Below are positions 43,663-51,717 of a stretch of 64,000 nt of DNA, piece after piece; within the stretch, counting starts at the first letter, position 1, and the number at the start of each line of letters is the position of its first letter. The notes under the pieces were generated by a model. The model was not told where the DNA came from and did not search any database. It saw only the letters and a program-made list of their open reading frames with translations. Source of the DNA: Winogradskyella epiphytica (GTDB taxonomy: Bacteria > Bacteroidota > Bacteroidia > Flavobacteriales > Flavobacteriaceae); NCBI RefSeq assembly GCF_003217215.1, contig NZ_QJTD01000001.1:248001-312000 (forward strand). The letters run 5' to 3'. The position numbers and the translations under genes were made by a program.

Positions 43663-45153
43663 ATGATTTTAGAATCAATCATAATTGTTATTTACACCAT
43701 TGCCATAGTACTCATTTTTATGTATGCTTTGGCACAACTTAATCTTCTTTACAACTATTTATCTTCAAAAAAGAAGAGAGATAATTGTGAAAAATTTGAT
43801 TTTTCAAATCCAGAGGAGATCCCATTTGTTACCATTCAGCTTCCTGTTTTTAACGAGATGTATGTTATGGAGCGCTTGTTAGACAATATTGCGCTTTTAG
43901 AGTATCCAAAGGACAAGTTGGAAATTCAAGTTTTGGATGATTCTACAGATGAAACGGTTGCAACCACTAAAGCACAAGTAGAAAAGCTCGCTGAAACCGG
44001 TTTAGATATTAAACATATTACGAGAACCGATAGAAGTGGATTCAAAGCAGGTGCACTTAAGGAAGGTTTAAAGATAGCTAAAGGTGAGTATATCGCTATT
44101 TTTGATGCCGATTTCTTACCAAAACCAAATTGGTTAAAACGTACGATTCCTTATTTTAAGAATGAAAAGATAGGAGTTGTTCAAACCCGTTGGGGACATA
44201 TAAATCGTGACTATTCGTTATTGACGAGAATTCAAGCTTTTGCTTTAGATGCGCATTTCACTTTAGAACAGGTGGGCAGAAATAGTAAGGGTCACTTTAT
44301 CAATTTTAACGGAACTGCTGGTGTTTGGAGAAAAACCTGCATTATTGATGCAGGAAACTGGGAAGGTGATACTCTCACTGAAGATTTAGATTTAAGCTAT
44401 AGAGCACAACTCAAAAATTGGGAATTTAAATATTTAGAAGATGTTGAAACTCCTGCAGAATTACCTGTAGTTATTAGCGCAGCACGCTCACAACAATTCA
44501 GATGGAATAAAGGTGGGGCAGAAAATTTCAGGAAGATGCGTTGGAGGGTTTTGAAATCGGACAATATCTCTACCAAAACTAAAGTACATGGTTTACTTCA
44601 CTTATTGAATAGCACGATGTTTTTAAGCATTTTTACAGTTGCTATTTTAAGTATTCCAATGCTATATATAAAGAATGAATATGCGCACTTAAGAAATTAC
44701 TTCTATGTGATGAGTTTCTTTGTCATGAGCACTATTATTTTCTTTGTGTGTTATTGGTTTATGTATCGAAATATTTATGGAAGTGGCTTTAAAAGATTTT
44801 TCCAATACATAGGAATGTTTTTTACATTTTTCTCCATAGCAATGGGTTTTTCTCTTCATAATTCCATTGCCGTAATTGAAGGTCATATTGGCAAACGCAG
44901 TGAATTTGTGCGTACACCAAAATTCAATATTAGTACGATTCGCGATTCATGGAAAGGCAATAAATACTTGATTAAAAAAGTATCGCCTCATGTGATTATC
45001 GAAGGACTTTTAATGCTTTATTTCGCATTTGGCATGTACAGTGCTTTTGTGGTTGGAGATCAAGGTGGCGATTTTGGATTGTTTCCATTTCACCTGATGT
45101 TATTTATTGGCTTCGCTTATGTCTTCTTTAAATCTTTAACATCTAAGGTGTGA
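43663..45153 (+). CDS. Cellulose-synthase-like membrane glycosyltransferase (GT2)
   Basis: The 496-residue protein has an N-terminal membrane helix (IIIVIYTIAIVLIFMYALAQ), a processive GT2 core and three to four C-terminal helices. The core shows VTIQLPVFNEMYVMERLLDN, VLDDSTDET, a FDADFLPKP DxD, TLTEDLDLSYRAQ (catalytic Asp) and QQFRWNKGG, the QxxRW motif. It probably makes a beta-linked glycan or glycolipid at the inner membrane. The start codon abuts the previous stop, and the GTG of the next gene overlaps its TGA. Confidence 0.88.
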   Translation: MILESIIIVIYTIAIVLIFMYALAQLNLLYNYLSSKKKRDNCEKFDFSNPEEIPFVTIQLPVFNEMYVMERLLDNIALLEYPKDKLEIQVLDDSTDETVATTKAQVEKLAETGLDIKHITRTDRSGFKAGALKEGLKIAKGEYIAIFDADFLPKPNWLKRTIPYFKNEKIGVVQTRWGHINRDYSLLTRIQAFALDAHFTLEQVGRNSKGHFINFNGTAGVWRKTCIIDAGNWEGDTLTEDLDLSYRAQLKNWEFKYLEDVETPAELPVVISAARSQQFRWNKGGAENFRKMRWRVLKSDNISTKTKVHGLLHLLNSTMFLSIFTVAILSIPMLYIKNEYAHLRNYFYVMSFFVMSTIIFFVCYWFMYRNIYGSGFKRFFQYIGMFFTFFSIAMGFSLHNSIAVIEGHIGKRSEFVRTPKFNISTIRDSWKGNKYLIKKVSPHVIIEGLLMLYFAFGMYSAFVVGDQGGDFGLFPFHLMLFIGFAYVFFKSLTSKV

Positions 45154-46541
45154 AAGCGATTTGGAAATATCACAAAGTTCCAATTCTCTTAACCATCATT
45201 TGTTGTTTTTTATATTTATGGTTCGCCTATAATTTAGAACGCAGAGATTCCACTACCTTACTTATTCTGTATACGGCATTATTTCCATTTGCCTATAAAA
45301 TCTTTAAAGCCACAGAATCCAACTTTAAACTTTTAGTTGCTTTCTCTGTTCTTTTCCGATTCATATTTCTTTTTTCCATTCCGAACTTATCCCAAGATTT
45401 TTACAGATTTATTTGGGATGGTCGACTACTTCTAGAAGGATTTAATCCGTATTTATACACGCCTAATTTCTTTATTGAACAAGATAATTTACCGATAGCT
45501 CAAGCCCAAGAATTATATAAGGGGATGAGCAGTTTAAGCGCATCACATTTTACAAATTATCCACCCTTAAATCAATTGTGTTTTACTATTGCTGCTTTAT
45601 TTTCGGGGCATAGTATTTTAGGCTCTGTTGTTGTAATGCGTATTCTTATTATAGCCGCAGACATTGGAACTCTCTACTTTGGCAAGAAGCTCTTAGATAG
45701 GCTTAAAATGCCTTCAAATCGTATTTTTTGGTACATTTTAAATCCATTTATCATAATTGAATTAACAGGGAATCTACATTTTGAAGGTCTTATGATATTC
45801 TTCCTCGTTTGGTCATTCTATCTGCTACATTCTGGAAAGTGGCAATGGGCAGCTGTAACCTTAGCCTGTTCCATTTCAGTGAAGTTAATACCACTCCTAT
45901 TATTACCTCTGTTTTTTAATTATTTTAGAAAAGCAAGTGTCGGACATAAAGAAGCTAGATCAGATACTATTGAAAGTCTTAACCTGATTAAATTAATGTT
46001 GTTTTATATAATTGTAGGTGTTACCACCCTGCTTCTATTTCTTCCTTTCTTCTCGATGGAATTCGTCAACAATTATTCAAAAACAGTTGGACTTTGGTTT
46101 GGTAATTTCGAATTTAATGCGAGTATTTATTATTTGGCTCGAGAGATAGGCTATGCTATAACAGGTTATAACGAAATAGCTATTATTGGTAAAGTACTTC
46201 CGGTAATAACTGTGGTAATAATTTTAGGGCTATCGCTTTTTAGACAAAACACGGACTTACCGAAACTTATCACTACCATGTTATTAGCATTGACATGTTA
46301 TCTGTTTTTGAGTACCACTATTCATCCTTGGTACTTAGCTACTTTGGTTATTTTAACGGTATTTTCAAACTACAAATATCCATTGGTATGGTCGTTCATA
46401 ATTGTACTTAGTTATTTGGCCTATTCTAATCCAGGCAATTCTGAAAATTTATGGATAATTGCTTTGGAGTATACACTTGTGTTTTCCGTTTTTATTTGGG
46501 AGGTATTCATAAAAAAAGACCGCTTAAAAAGCAGTCTTTAA
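45150..46541 (+). CDS. GT-C polyprenyl-dependent mannosyltransferase-like membrane protein
   Basis: The 463-residue protein has about ten membrane helices. A periplasmic loop motif NLSQDFYRFIWDGRLLLEGF is typical of GT-C (GT87-like) enzymes using lipid-linked sugars, with TNYPPLNQL further on and TTIHPWYLATLVIL in the C-terminal half. It begins at a GTG that overlaps the TGA of the upstream gene (GTGA). It would add a sugar on the outer face of the membrane, using the donor made by the first gene of the operon. The last codons overlap a terminator hairpin. Confidence 0.85.
   Translation: MKAIWKYHKVPILLTIICCFLYLWFAYNLERRDSTTLLILYTALFPFAYKIFKATESNFKLLVAFSVLFRFIFLFSIPNLSQDFYRFIWDGRLLLEGFNPYLYTPNFFIEQDNLPIAQAQELYKGMSSLSASHFTNYPPLNQLCFTIAALFSGHSILGSVVVMRILIIAADIGTLYFGKKLLDRLKMPSNRIFWYILNPFIIIELTGNLHFEGLMIFFLVWSFYLLHSGKWQWAAVTLACSISVKLIPLLLLPLFFNYFRKASVGHKEARSDTIESLNLIKLMLFYIIVGVTTLLLFLPFFSMEFVNNYSKTVGLWFGNFEFNASIYYLAREIGYAITGYNEIAIIGKVLPVITVVIILGLSLFRQNTDLPKLITTMLLALTCYLFLSTTIHPWYLATLVILTVFSNYKYPLVWSFIIVLSYLAYSNPGNSENLWIIALEYTLVFSVFIWEVFIKKDRLKSSL
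46515..46539 (+). terminator. Terminator-like hairpin at the end of the glycosyltransferase operon
   Basis: AAAGAC (46515-46520) and GCTT (46522-46525) pair with AAGC (46529-46532) and GTCTTT (46534-46539). It lies in the last codons and stop of the GT-C gene. Flanking A and T runs make it usable in both directions. Confidence 0.6.
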
Positions 46542-46625
46542 CTTTCATTTAAACGTTATCGAAGACATAGAATATAATGATTTTATCGCATTTCAACTTA
46601 GTTCCATGAAGCATTCCAACAGTTC

Positions 46626-46997
46626 TTATAACTTTTTGATTTGAACTAATTTGTAAGTTTCATAAACTTCTAAAAACCCATTCTCGTCTTCCTCTTCAAT
46701 CTCAGTGATTTCATAAGTAATTTCAAAACGTTTACCAATAACATCTTTTGATTTCAGGTTTACCGTCTTTAACACCTCATCTGTTATCTCCATAATAAAA
46801 ATGGTATCTCCACTAAATTCATCGTCTGGATCTATATTAATTAAAAACGAATAGCCGTCGTCTATATCATAGCCATCAAAGACACCTACTGTGGTCACCT
46901 TTTTCTTGTCTTGTTTATTGTCATTTAAATTCGAAAAAGCATTGGCGCTTAAAACCATGAACATAAGCACAAATACCATTATATTTTTTGTATTCAT
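46626..46997 (-). CDS. Secreted hypothetical protein, 123 residues
   Basis: A signal peptide (IMVFVLMFMVLSANAFS) leads to a small acidic mature protein (VTTVGVFDGYDIDDGYSFLI, FSGDTIFIMEITDEVLKTVN, EIEEEDENGFLEVYETYKLV). It looks like a single beta-barrel-type domain, but I do not recognise it. It stands alone on the minus strand, convergent with the glycosyltransferase operon. Signal peptide and codon use support a real gene. The 177-base gap upstream (46998-47174) shows nothing I can name. Confidence 0.75.
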   Translation of the reverse strand: MNTKNIMVFVLMFMVLSANAFSNLNDNKQDKKKVTTVGVFDGYDIDDGYSFLINIDPDDEFSGDTIFIMEITDEVLKTVNLKSKDVIGKRFEITYEITEIEEEDENGFLEVYETYKLVQIKKL

Positions 46998-47174
46998 TGC
47001 ATTTAAATTTTATGCTGAATAGCTTCAGCATGTATTAATTTATTGTTTGTGGTTTTGGGAATTTGCCACCTCAAGCCCAAATGCTTTTAGATTACAACCT
47101 CTTGGTTCTAATTACTGTGGATTCTGTTGAAGAACGTATGTTTTCCTATTGTGGAATTAAAAAAATATTGACCC

Positions 47175-47588
47175 TTATGATTTAAACATATCTGTATTTT
47201 TCTTAAAGCTTTTAAACTCTAACATATACTCATTGGGATCTTTAATAAAAAAGGATAAGTGTTCTCCTGTTTTATCTTTTAAAAATGTGGTTTGAGAAAC
47301 TACGTCCAAGTTATTGTTATTAAGTTTAGCATAGAGTTCTCCCCATTTTTCTACATCTACAATAACGCCAAAATGAAATGATGGCAAAATCTTACCTTCA
47401 AATACATAATTAGGGTTATTGAAATTAAATTTTCCAGCTTTTATAAATGTTAATTGATGACCAAATAAATTTATATCCACCCAATTTTCGCTTTTTCTTC
47501 CTAAAGAAGCACCAATTTCATTAATGTAGAAGTTCTTAGTTTCTTTTACACTAAGGCAAGGTAAAGACATGTGAAATGATGTATCCAT
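47175..47588 (-). CDS. VOC-family (glyoxalase-like) protein
   Basis: The 137-residue protein has the paired beta-alpha-beta-beta-beta pattern of vicinal oxygen chelate proteins: FHMSLPCLSVKETKNFYIN at the start, WVDINLFGHQLTFIK, FHFGVIVDVEKWGELYAKL and the terminal GEHLSFFIKDPNEYMLEFKS with the usual late Glu. Possible metal ligands are His in HMSLPC and HQLTF or HFGV, and Glu in MLEF. The reaction is unknown. It is a stand-alone gene on the minus strand. Confidence 0.82.
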   Translation of the reverse strand: MDTSFHMSLPCLSVKETKNFYINEIGASLGRKSENWVDINLFGHQLTFIKAGKFNFNNPNYVFEGKILPSFHFGVIVDVEKWGELYAKLNNNNLDVVSQTTFLKDKTGEHLSFFIKDPNEYMLEFKSFKKNTDMFKS

Positions 47589-47661
47589 AATTTAACCATT
47601 TAGATTTATAACCTTTTTATTAATAGTAAATTACAATATATTCTTTAGAGCGAAACTATTT

Positions 47662-47988
47662 TTAGTCAAAATCTTCGTCCTCTGCACCAGGCTCTAATTC
47701 TGGGTCTTGAATAGCTTCTGGATCGTCATCAGCGAAGTCTTCATAATCATCCTCGTCATAGTTTTCCATCGTTTGCTCTAGCTTTGTACTCACTTTAACC
47801 AAATATTTAGTGTCTTCAGTAGTGACTTCAACAGCCTCAACAATTTCATTCTTGGCATTTTTAAATGAGATAACATTATCATCGTCGTATCCATCAGGAT
47901 ATTTCTCAACCAGAAGCGCTAAAATCTCTGGTGTAAGCTTTTTAAAATCTACTATAACTCGTTTTAAATGTGCGTCTTTTGGTTTCAT
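47662..47988 (-). CDS. Conserved small acidic protein, 108 residues
   Basis: The protein starts with KPKDAHLKRVIVDFKKLTPE and has YPDGYDDDNVISFKNAKNE in the middle. The C-terminal third is almost wholly Asp/Glu (MENYDEDDYEDFADDDPEA, ELEPGAEDEDFD). I recall close relatives in flavobacteria without a known role, sometimes mislabelled as DNA primase. It may bind basic partners such as RNA-binding proteins. The acidic tail is the main visible feature. Confidence 0.75.
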   Translation of the reverse strand: MKPKDAHLKRVIVDFKKLTPEILALLVEKYPDGYDDDNVISFKNAKNEIVEAVEVTTEDTKYLVKVSTKLEQTMENYDEDDYEDFADDDPEAIQDPELEPGAEDEDFD

Positions 47989-48032
47989 TCTTTTCTAATA
48001 TTTCTGAAGCTAATTTTTTTTAAATATACTAT

Positions 48033-49565
48033 TTATTCTTTTACACGAATAACATCGTAAAAATCTTTTCTTCGATCTTTTAAATTTTTCACGGCGCCAA
48101 AGGAATGCAATTCTCTTAACAAACTCAGATCAACATCAGCAACTAATATCATTTCTGTATTTGTAGTCGCTTCTGCTTTAATACCGTTGCTTGGGAAGGA
48201 AAAATCACATGGTGTAAACACTGCCGATTGCGCATATTGAATATCCATATTATTTACATTTGGTAGGTTACCTACGCTTCCTGCAATGGCCACATAACAT
48301 TCATTTTCTACGGCACGTGCCTGCGCACATAAACGCACTCTGGAATATCCGTTTTGCGTATCGGTTAAGAACGGAACAAACAGAATATCCATGCCTTCAT
48401 CTGCTAACAATCTCGATAACTCTGGGAACTCTGAATCGTAACAAATTAAAACACCTATTTTACCACAATCGGTTTCGAAGGTCTTTAGCTGGTTTCCGTT
48501 TTGCATCCCCCAAACTTTAGCTTCATCTGGAGTAACATGTATCTTCTCATAACGTTCCAAACTTCCATCTCTTCGGCATAAATAGCCTACGTTATATAAA
48601 ACATCATCTACCACTTCTGGCATACTGCCAGAAATGATATTGATGTTATAAGAAATAGATAATTGCTGTAGTTTTTCTACAATCACTTTAGTATAACCCG
48701 CTAACTCTCTAATGGCTTGTGGCTCGTGCATATGATTGTACTTGGCCATCAATGGTGCATTAAAGAACTCTGGAAATACCGCAAAATCTGAGCGATAAGC
48801 AGATACACTATCTATAAAATATTCTACTTGTTGCATTAAGTCGTCTAAACCATCATATGGACGCATTTGCCATTGGATTAAACCTAAACGCACAACAGTT
48901 TTTACGCTACTTGCTTTTTTACTTGGTTTGGTATAATAGATATTATCCCACTCCATTAAAACAGCATATTCACTTGACGCACTATCTCCTTCCAAATAGC
49001 CTTTGATTATCCTAATTGGATGAAAATCATTAGACGTTTGAAAGTTTAAAACCGGATCATGAATTTCCTTGTGTTTCACTTTTTGGATATATTCCTTAGG
49101 TGAATACAAGTCCTTATACTTATGATAATTTGGCATCCTTCCACCAAAGACGATTCCTTTTAAATTAAGGTTCTCACACAATTCCTTACGGTAATCGTAT
49201 AATCGACGCCCTAAGCGCAAGCCTCTAAATTCTGGTTTAATGAACACATCGATGCCGTAAAGCACATCGCCTTCAGGATCGTGATTTTTGAATTTATCGC
49301 CTTCAATAATATCAGCGTAAGTATGGTTATCATCAATTTTGTCATAATCGACAATAAGAGATAAAGCACAACCTGCTAATTGGCCATCAATTCTAATCAC
49401 CACTTGTCCTTCAGAAAAAATTGAAGTCAACCGTGCTATATGTTCCTTTTTCCAGTAGGAATTTAGCACACCTCCATATGCTTCTAATGTGGCGGTTTTT
49501 AATTCTTCAAAATCACCAACGGTTAGAAAGCTCAATTCAATATTTTCAATTTTTTGTTCGTCCAT
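48033..49565 (-). CDS. GNAT acetyltransferase fused to carbon-nitrogen hydrolase
   Basis: This is a 510-residue two-domain protein. Residues about 10-210 form a GNAT domain (IDVFIKPEFRGLRLGRRLYDY). Residues about 225-505 form a nitrilase-superfamily domain with the Glu-Lys-Cys triad: Glu266 (VFPEFFNAP), Lys341 (RYEKIHV) and Cys375 (VLICYDSEFPE). It lies two bases downstream of the deoxyhypusine-synthase-like gene in the polyamine operon. By context the hydrolase could act on an N-carbamoyl- or acyl-polyamine, with the GNAT domain acetylating amines. This is inference; the fusion itself occurs widely. Confidence 0.9.
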   Translation of the reverse strand: MDEQKIENIELSFLTVGDFEELKTATLEAYGGVLNSYWKKEHIARLTSIFSEGQVVIRIDGQLAGCALSLIVDYDKIDDNHTYADIIEGDKFKNHDPEGDVLYGIDVFIKPEFRGLRLGRRLYDYRKELCENLNLKGIVFGGRMPNYHKYKDLYSPKEYIQKVKHKEIHDPVLNFQTSNDFHPIRIIKGYLEGDSASSEYAVLMEWDNIYYTKPSKKASSVKTVVRLGLIQWQMRPYDGLDDLMQQVEYFIDSVSAYRSDFAVFPEFFNAPLMAKYNHMHEPQAIRELAGYTKVIVEKLQQLSISYNINIISGSMPEVVDDVLYNVGYLCRRDGSLERYEKIHVTPDEAKVWGMQNGNQLKTFETDCGKIGVLICYDSEFPELSRLLADEGMDILFVPFLTDTQNGYSRVRLCAQARAVENECYVAIAGSVGNLPNVNNMDIQYAQSAVFTPCDFSFPSNGIKAEATTNTEMILVADVDLSLLRELHSFGAVKNLKDRRKDFYDVIRVKE

Positions 49566-49567
49566 TA

Positions 49568-50548
49568 TTACATATCTAAAATATAAGCAAAAACTAATGG
49601 TGCTACGATTGTCGCATCACTTTCAATAATGAATTTTGGTGTGTCGATATCCAGTTTTCCCCAAGTAATTTTCTCGTTAGGAACAGCTCCTGAATATGAC
49701 CCATAACTTGTTGTACTATCACTAATTTGGCAGAAATAGCTCCAGAATGGTGTTTCAGGACGCTCCATATCTTGGTACAACATTGGCACTACACAGATAG
49801 GGAAATCTCCAGAAATACCTCCTCCGATTTGGAAGAACCCGATGCCGTTTTCAGAATTATTAGTGTACCAATCTGCTAAGAATGTCATATACTCAATACC
49901 AGATTTCATAGTACTTGCTTTCAATTCTCCTTTAAGAACGTAGCTTGCGAAAATATTACCCATGGTACTATCTTCCCATCCTGGGCAGATAATTGGTAAA
50001 TTTTTCTCTGCAGCTGCGTACATCCAAGAATCCTTGATATCTATTTCGTAATGCTCTTCTAAAACACCAGACAATAATAATTTGTACATGTACTCATGTG
50101 GTAAGTAGCGTTCACCTTTAGCTTCAGCATCTTTCCAAATTTTTACAATATGTTTTTGAATTCTTCTAAACGCTTCTTCCTCTGGAATACAAGTATCAGT
50201 AACTCGGTTTAAACCTTTTTCTAATAAATCCCACTCGTCTTGAGGTGTTAAATCACGATAATTAGGCACACGCTTATAATGGCTATGCGCCACTAAATTC
50301 ATAATATCTTCCTCTAAGTTGGCACCTGTACAAGAGATAATTTGCACTTTATCTTTACGAATCATTTCGGCAAATATTTTACCTAATTCGGCTGTACTCA
50401 TAGCACCTGCTAAAGACACTAACATCTTAGCCCCTGAATTTAATTGAGCTTCGTATCCTTTTGCTGCATCAACTAAAGCTGCTGCGTTAAAATGTAGATA
50501 GTACTTCTCTATGAATTTTGAAATTTCTCCTTTATTAGTAGTCATCAT
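49568..50548 (-). CDS. Deoxyhypusine-synthase-like protein
   Basis: The 326-residue protein belongs to the deoxyhypusine synthase fold family. It has SLAGAMSTAELGKI, SCTGANLEEDI, YKRVPNYRDLT, the NAD-binding GGGISGDFPIC, and the C-terminal EKITWGKLDIDTPKFIIESD with the catalytic lysine Lys298 in WGK. Bacteria lack eIF5A, so relatives act on small amines, for example making homospermidine or related triamines. It overlaps speB by 14 bases, and speA is further upstream. A polyamine aminobutyl- or aminopropyl-transfer step is likely. Confidence 0.9.
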   Translation of the reverse strand: MMTTNKGEISKFIEKYYLHFNAAALVDAAKGYEAQLNSGAKMLVSLAGAMSTAELGKIFAEMIRKDKVQIISCTGANLEEDIMNLVAHSHYKRVPNYRDLTPQDEWDLLEKGLNRVTDTCIPEEEAFRRIQKHIVKIWKDAEAKGERYLPHEYMYKLLLSGVLEEHYEIDIKDSWMYAAAEKNLPIICPGWEDSTMGNIFASYVLKGELKASTMKSGIEYMTFLADWYTNNSENGIGFFQIGGGISGDFPICVVPMLYQDMERPETPFWSYFCQISDSTTSYGSYSGAVPNEKITWGKLDIDTPKFIIESDATIVAPLVFAYILDM

Positions 50549-51473
50549 TATTGTTTTTTGAAAATTTGTTTGTGTTTTGAGTTACCTCATTAAAATTACT
50601 TTCGAAATCATCTTCTATGTTTTGATCTTGAAATTTATAACTCAACATTTTATAATATAGTTTGGCCGCTAAGAAATCTGAAGATTTTTCAGTTTCATTT
50701 GGGCATAATTCAACGATATCGAAACCAACAACGTTCTTTTCTTCAAAGACTTGTTTTAAGAATTCTAAAGTTTCGTACCATAGTAATCCACCTGGTTCTG
50801 GTGTTCCTGTACTTGGCATAATTGAAGGATCGAAAGCATCTAAATCAAAAGTAATAAATACGTTATCTGTCATTTGATCTATAGCCGAATCCATCCAACT
50901 ATCATCCTGAGCCATTTCATGAGCGAAATAAGTTTTCTCTTCGTCCATTACTGTTTTTTCGATAGCATCCATAGAACGAATTCCAACTTGAATTAGATTC
51001 GTTGTTTGGCTAGCTTCGTACACTGCACAAGCGTGATTACATGCAGAACCTTCATAGCTCTCACGTAAATCGGCATGAGCATCGATATGAAGAACTGTTA
51101 AATCATCAAACATTTCGTGGAATGCTCTAATTGTTCCGATAGAAATTGAATGTTCACCGCCAAAGATGGTGACAAACTTGTTTTTCTTAATGTATTTTTT
51201 AGCTACTTGATGCACTGCTTCAACCATGGCTTCCGGAGAAGTATTTTCGGTTACAGGATCTGCTAAAAACACACCTTGTTGATATACTTTAGAATCCGTT
51301 TCAATATCATAGAGCTCCATATTTTCAGAAGCATCTAAAAACGCATCAGGACCTTTATCAGCTCCTTTTTGCCATGTACTTGTACCATCATAAGGTACAG
51401 GAATTAGAACAATTTTTGATTGATCTAATTTCGAAAATTGGTCTGGAATACCAGCGTAAGTTTTTGTTTTCAT
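50535..51473 (-). CDS. speB: Agmatinase/ureohydrolase
   Basis: The 312-residue protein is in the arginase/agmatinase family, with GGEHSISIGTIRAF, VLHIDAHADLRESYEG (Mn ligands in DAHAD), HACAVYEA and FDLDAFDPSIMPSTGTPEPG (DxDxxDP). It would hydrolyse agmatine to putrescine and urea. It follows speA by 244 bases and overlaps the next gene. The sequence just before its ATG (GCAGGAAGTAAGC on the minus strand) contains half of a palindromic repeat and a strong GGAAG ribosome-binding-like stretch, which is unusual for this genome. Confidence 0.92.
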   Translation of the reverse strand: MKTKTYAGIPDQFSKLDQSKIVLIPVPYDGTSTWQKGADKGPDAFLDASENMELYDIETDSKVYQQGVFLADPVTENTSPEAMVEAVHQVAKKYIKKNKFVTIFGGEHSISIGTIRAFHEMFDDLTVLHIDAHADLRESYEGSACNHACAVYEASQTTNLIQVGIRSMDAIEKTVMDEEKTYFAHEMAQDDSWMDSAIDQMTDNVFITFDLDAFDPSIMPSTGTPEPGGLLWYETLEFLKQVFEEKNVVGFDIVELCPNETEKSSDFLAAKLYYKMLSYKFQDQNIEDDFESNFNEVTQNTNKFSKNNNDDY

Positions 51474-51479
51474 GCTTAC

Positions 51480-51497
51480 TTCCTGCGAAAGCAGGAA
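51480..51497 (-). repeat. Short palindromic repeat in the speB 5' leader
   Basis: TTCCTGC-GAAA-GCAGGAA, identical to the copy at 27352-27369. It ends six bases from the speB ATG on the minus strand, so the hairpin would enclose the GGAAG stretch and might limit translation. Confidence 0.65.
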
Positions 51498-51635
51498 TTT
51501 TATTTAATTATACTTAATTTTTTATTTATGAAATTTCCTTGCAAAAAATCGACCTTGTTTAATAATTTTCTTTCATTTTTTTCTTGATATAAAAACGAAA
51601 CAAAAAACTCAAACCTTCCTCTTCACTCTGTCTTA

Positions 51636-51671
51636 CGTCTTAAGTCCTAAGCCTATTTTTCGTCTTAAGTC
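51636..51671 (+). repeat. Two direct copies of CGTCTTAAGTC
   Basis: The 11-base sequence occurs at 51636-51646 and again at 51661-51671, in a T-rich, otherwise featureless stretch between speA and speB. A weaker third copy (AGTCTTGATTC) follows. Origin unknown. Confidence 0.55.
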
Positions 51672-51717
51672 TAAAATGATTTCTGTCTTTTTTTAGTCTT
51701 GATTCTAGTTTCTTTTA

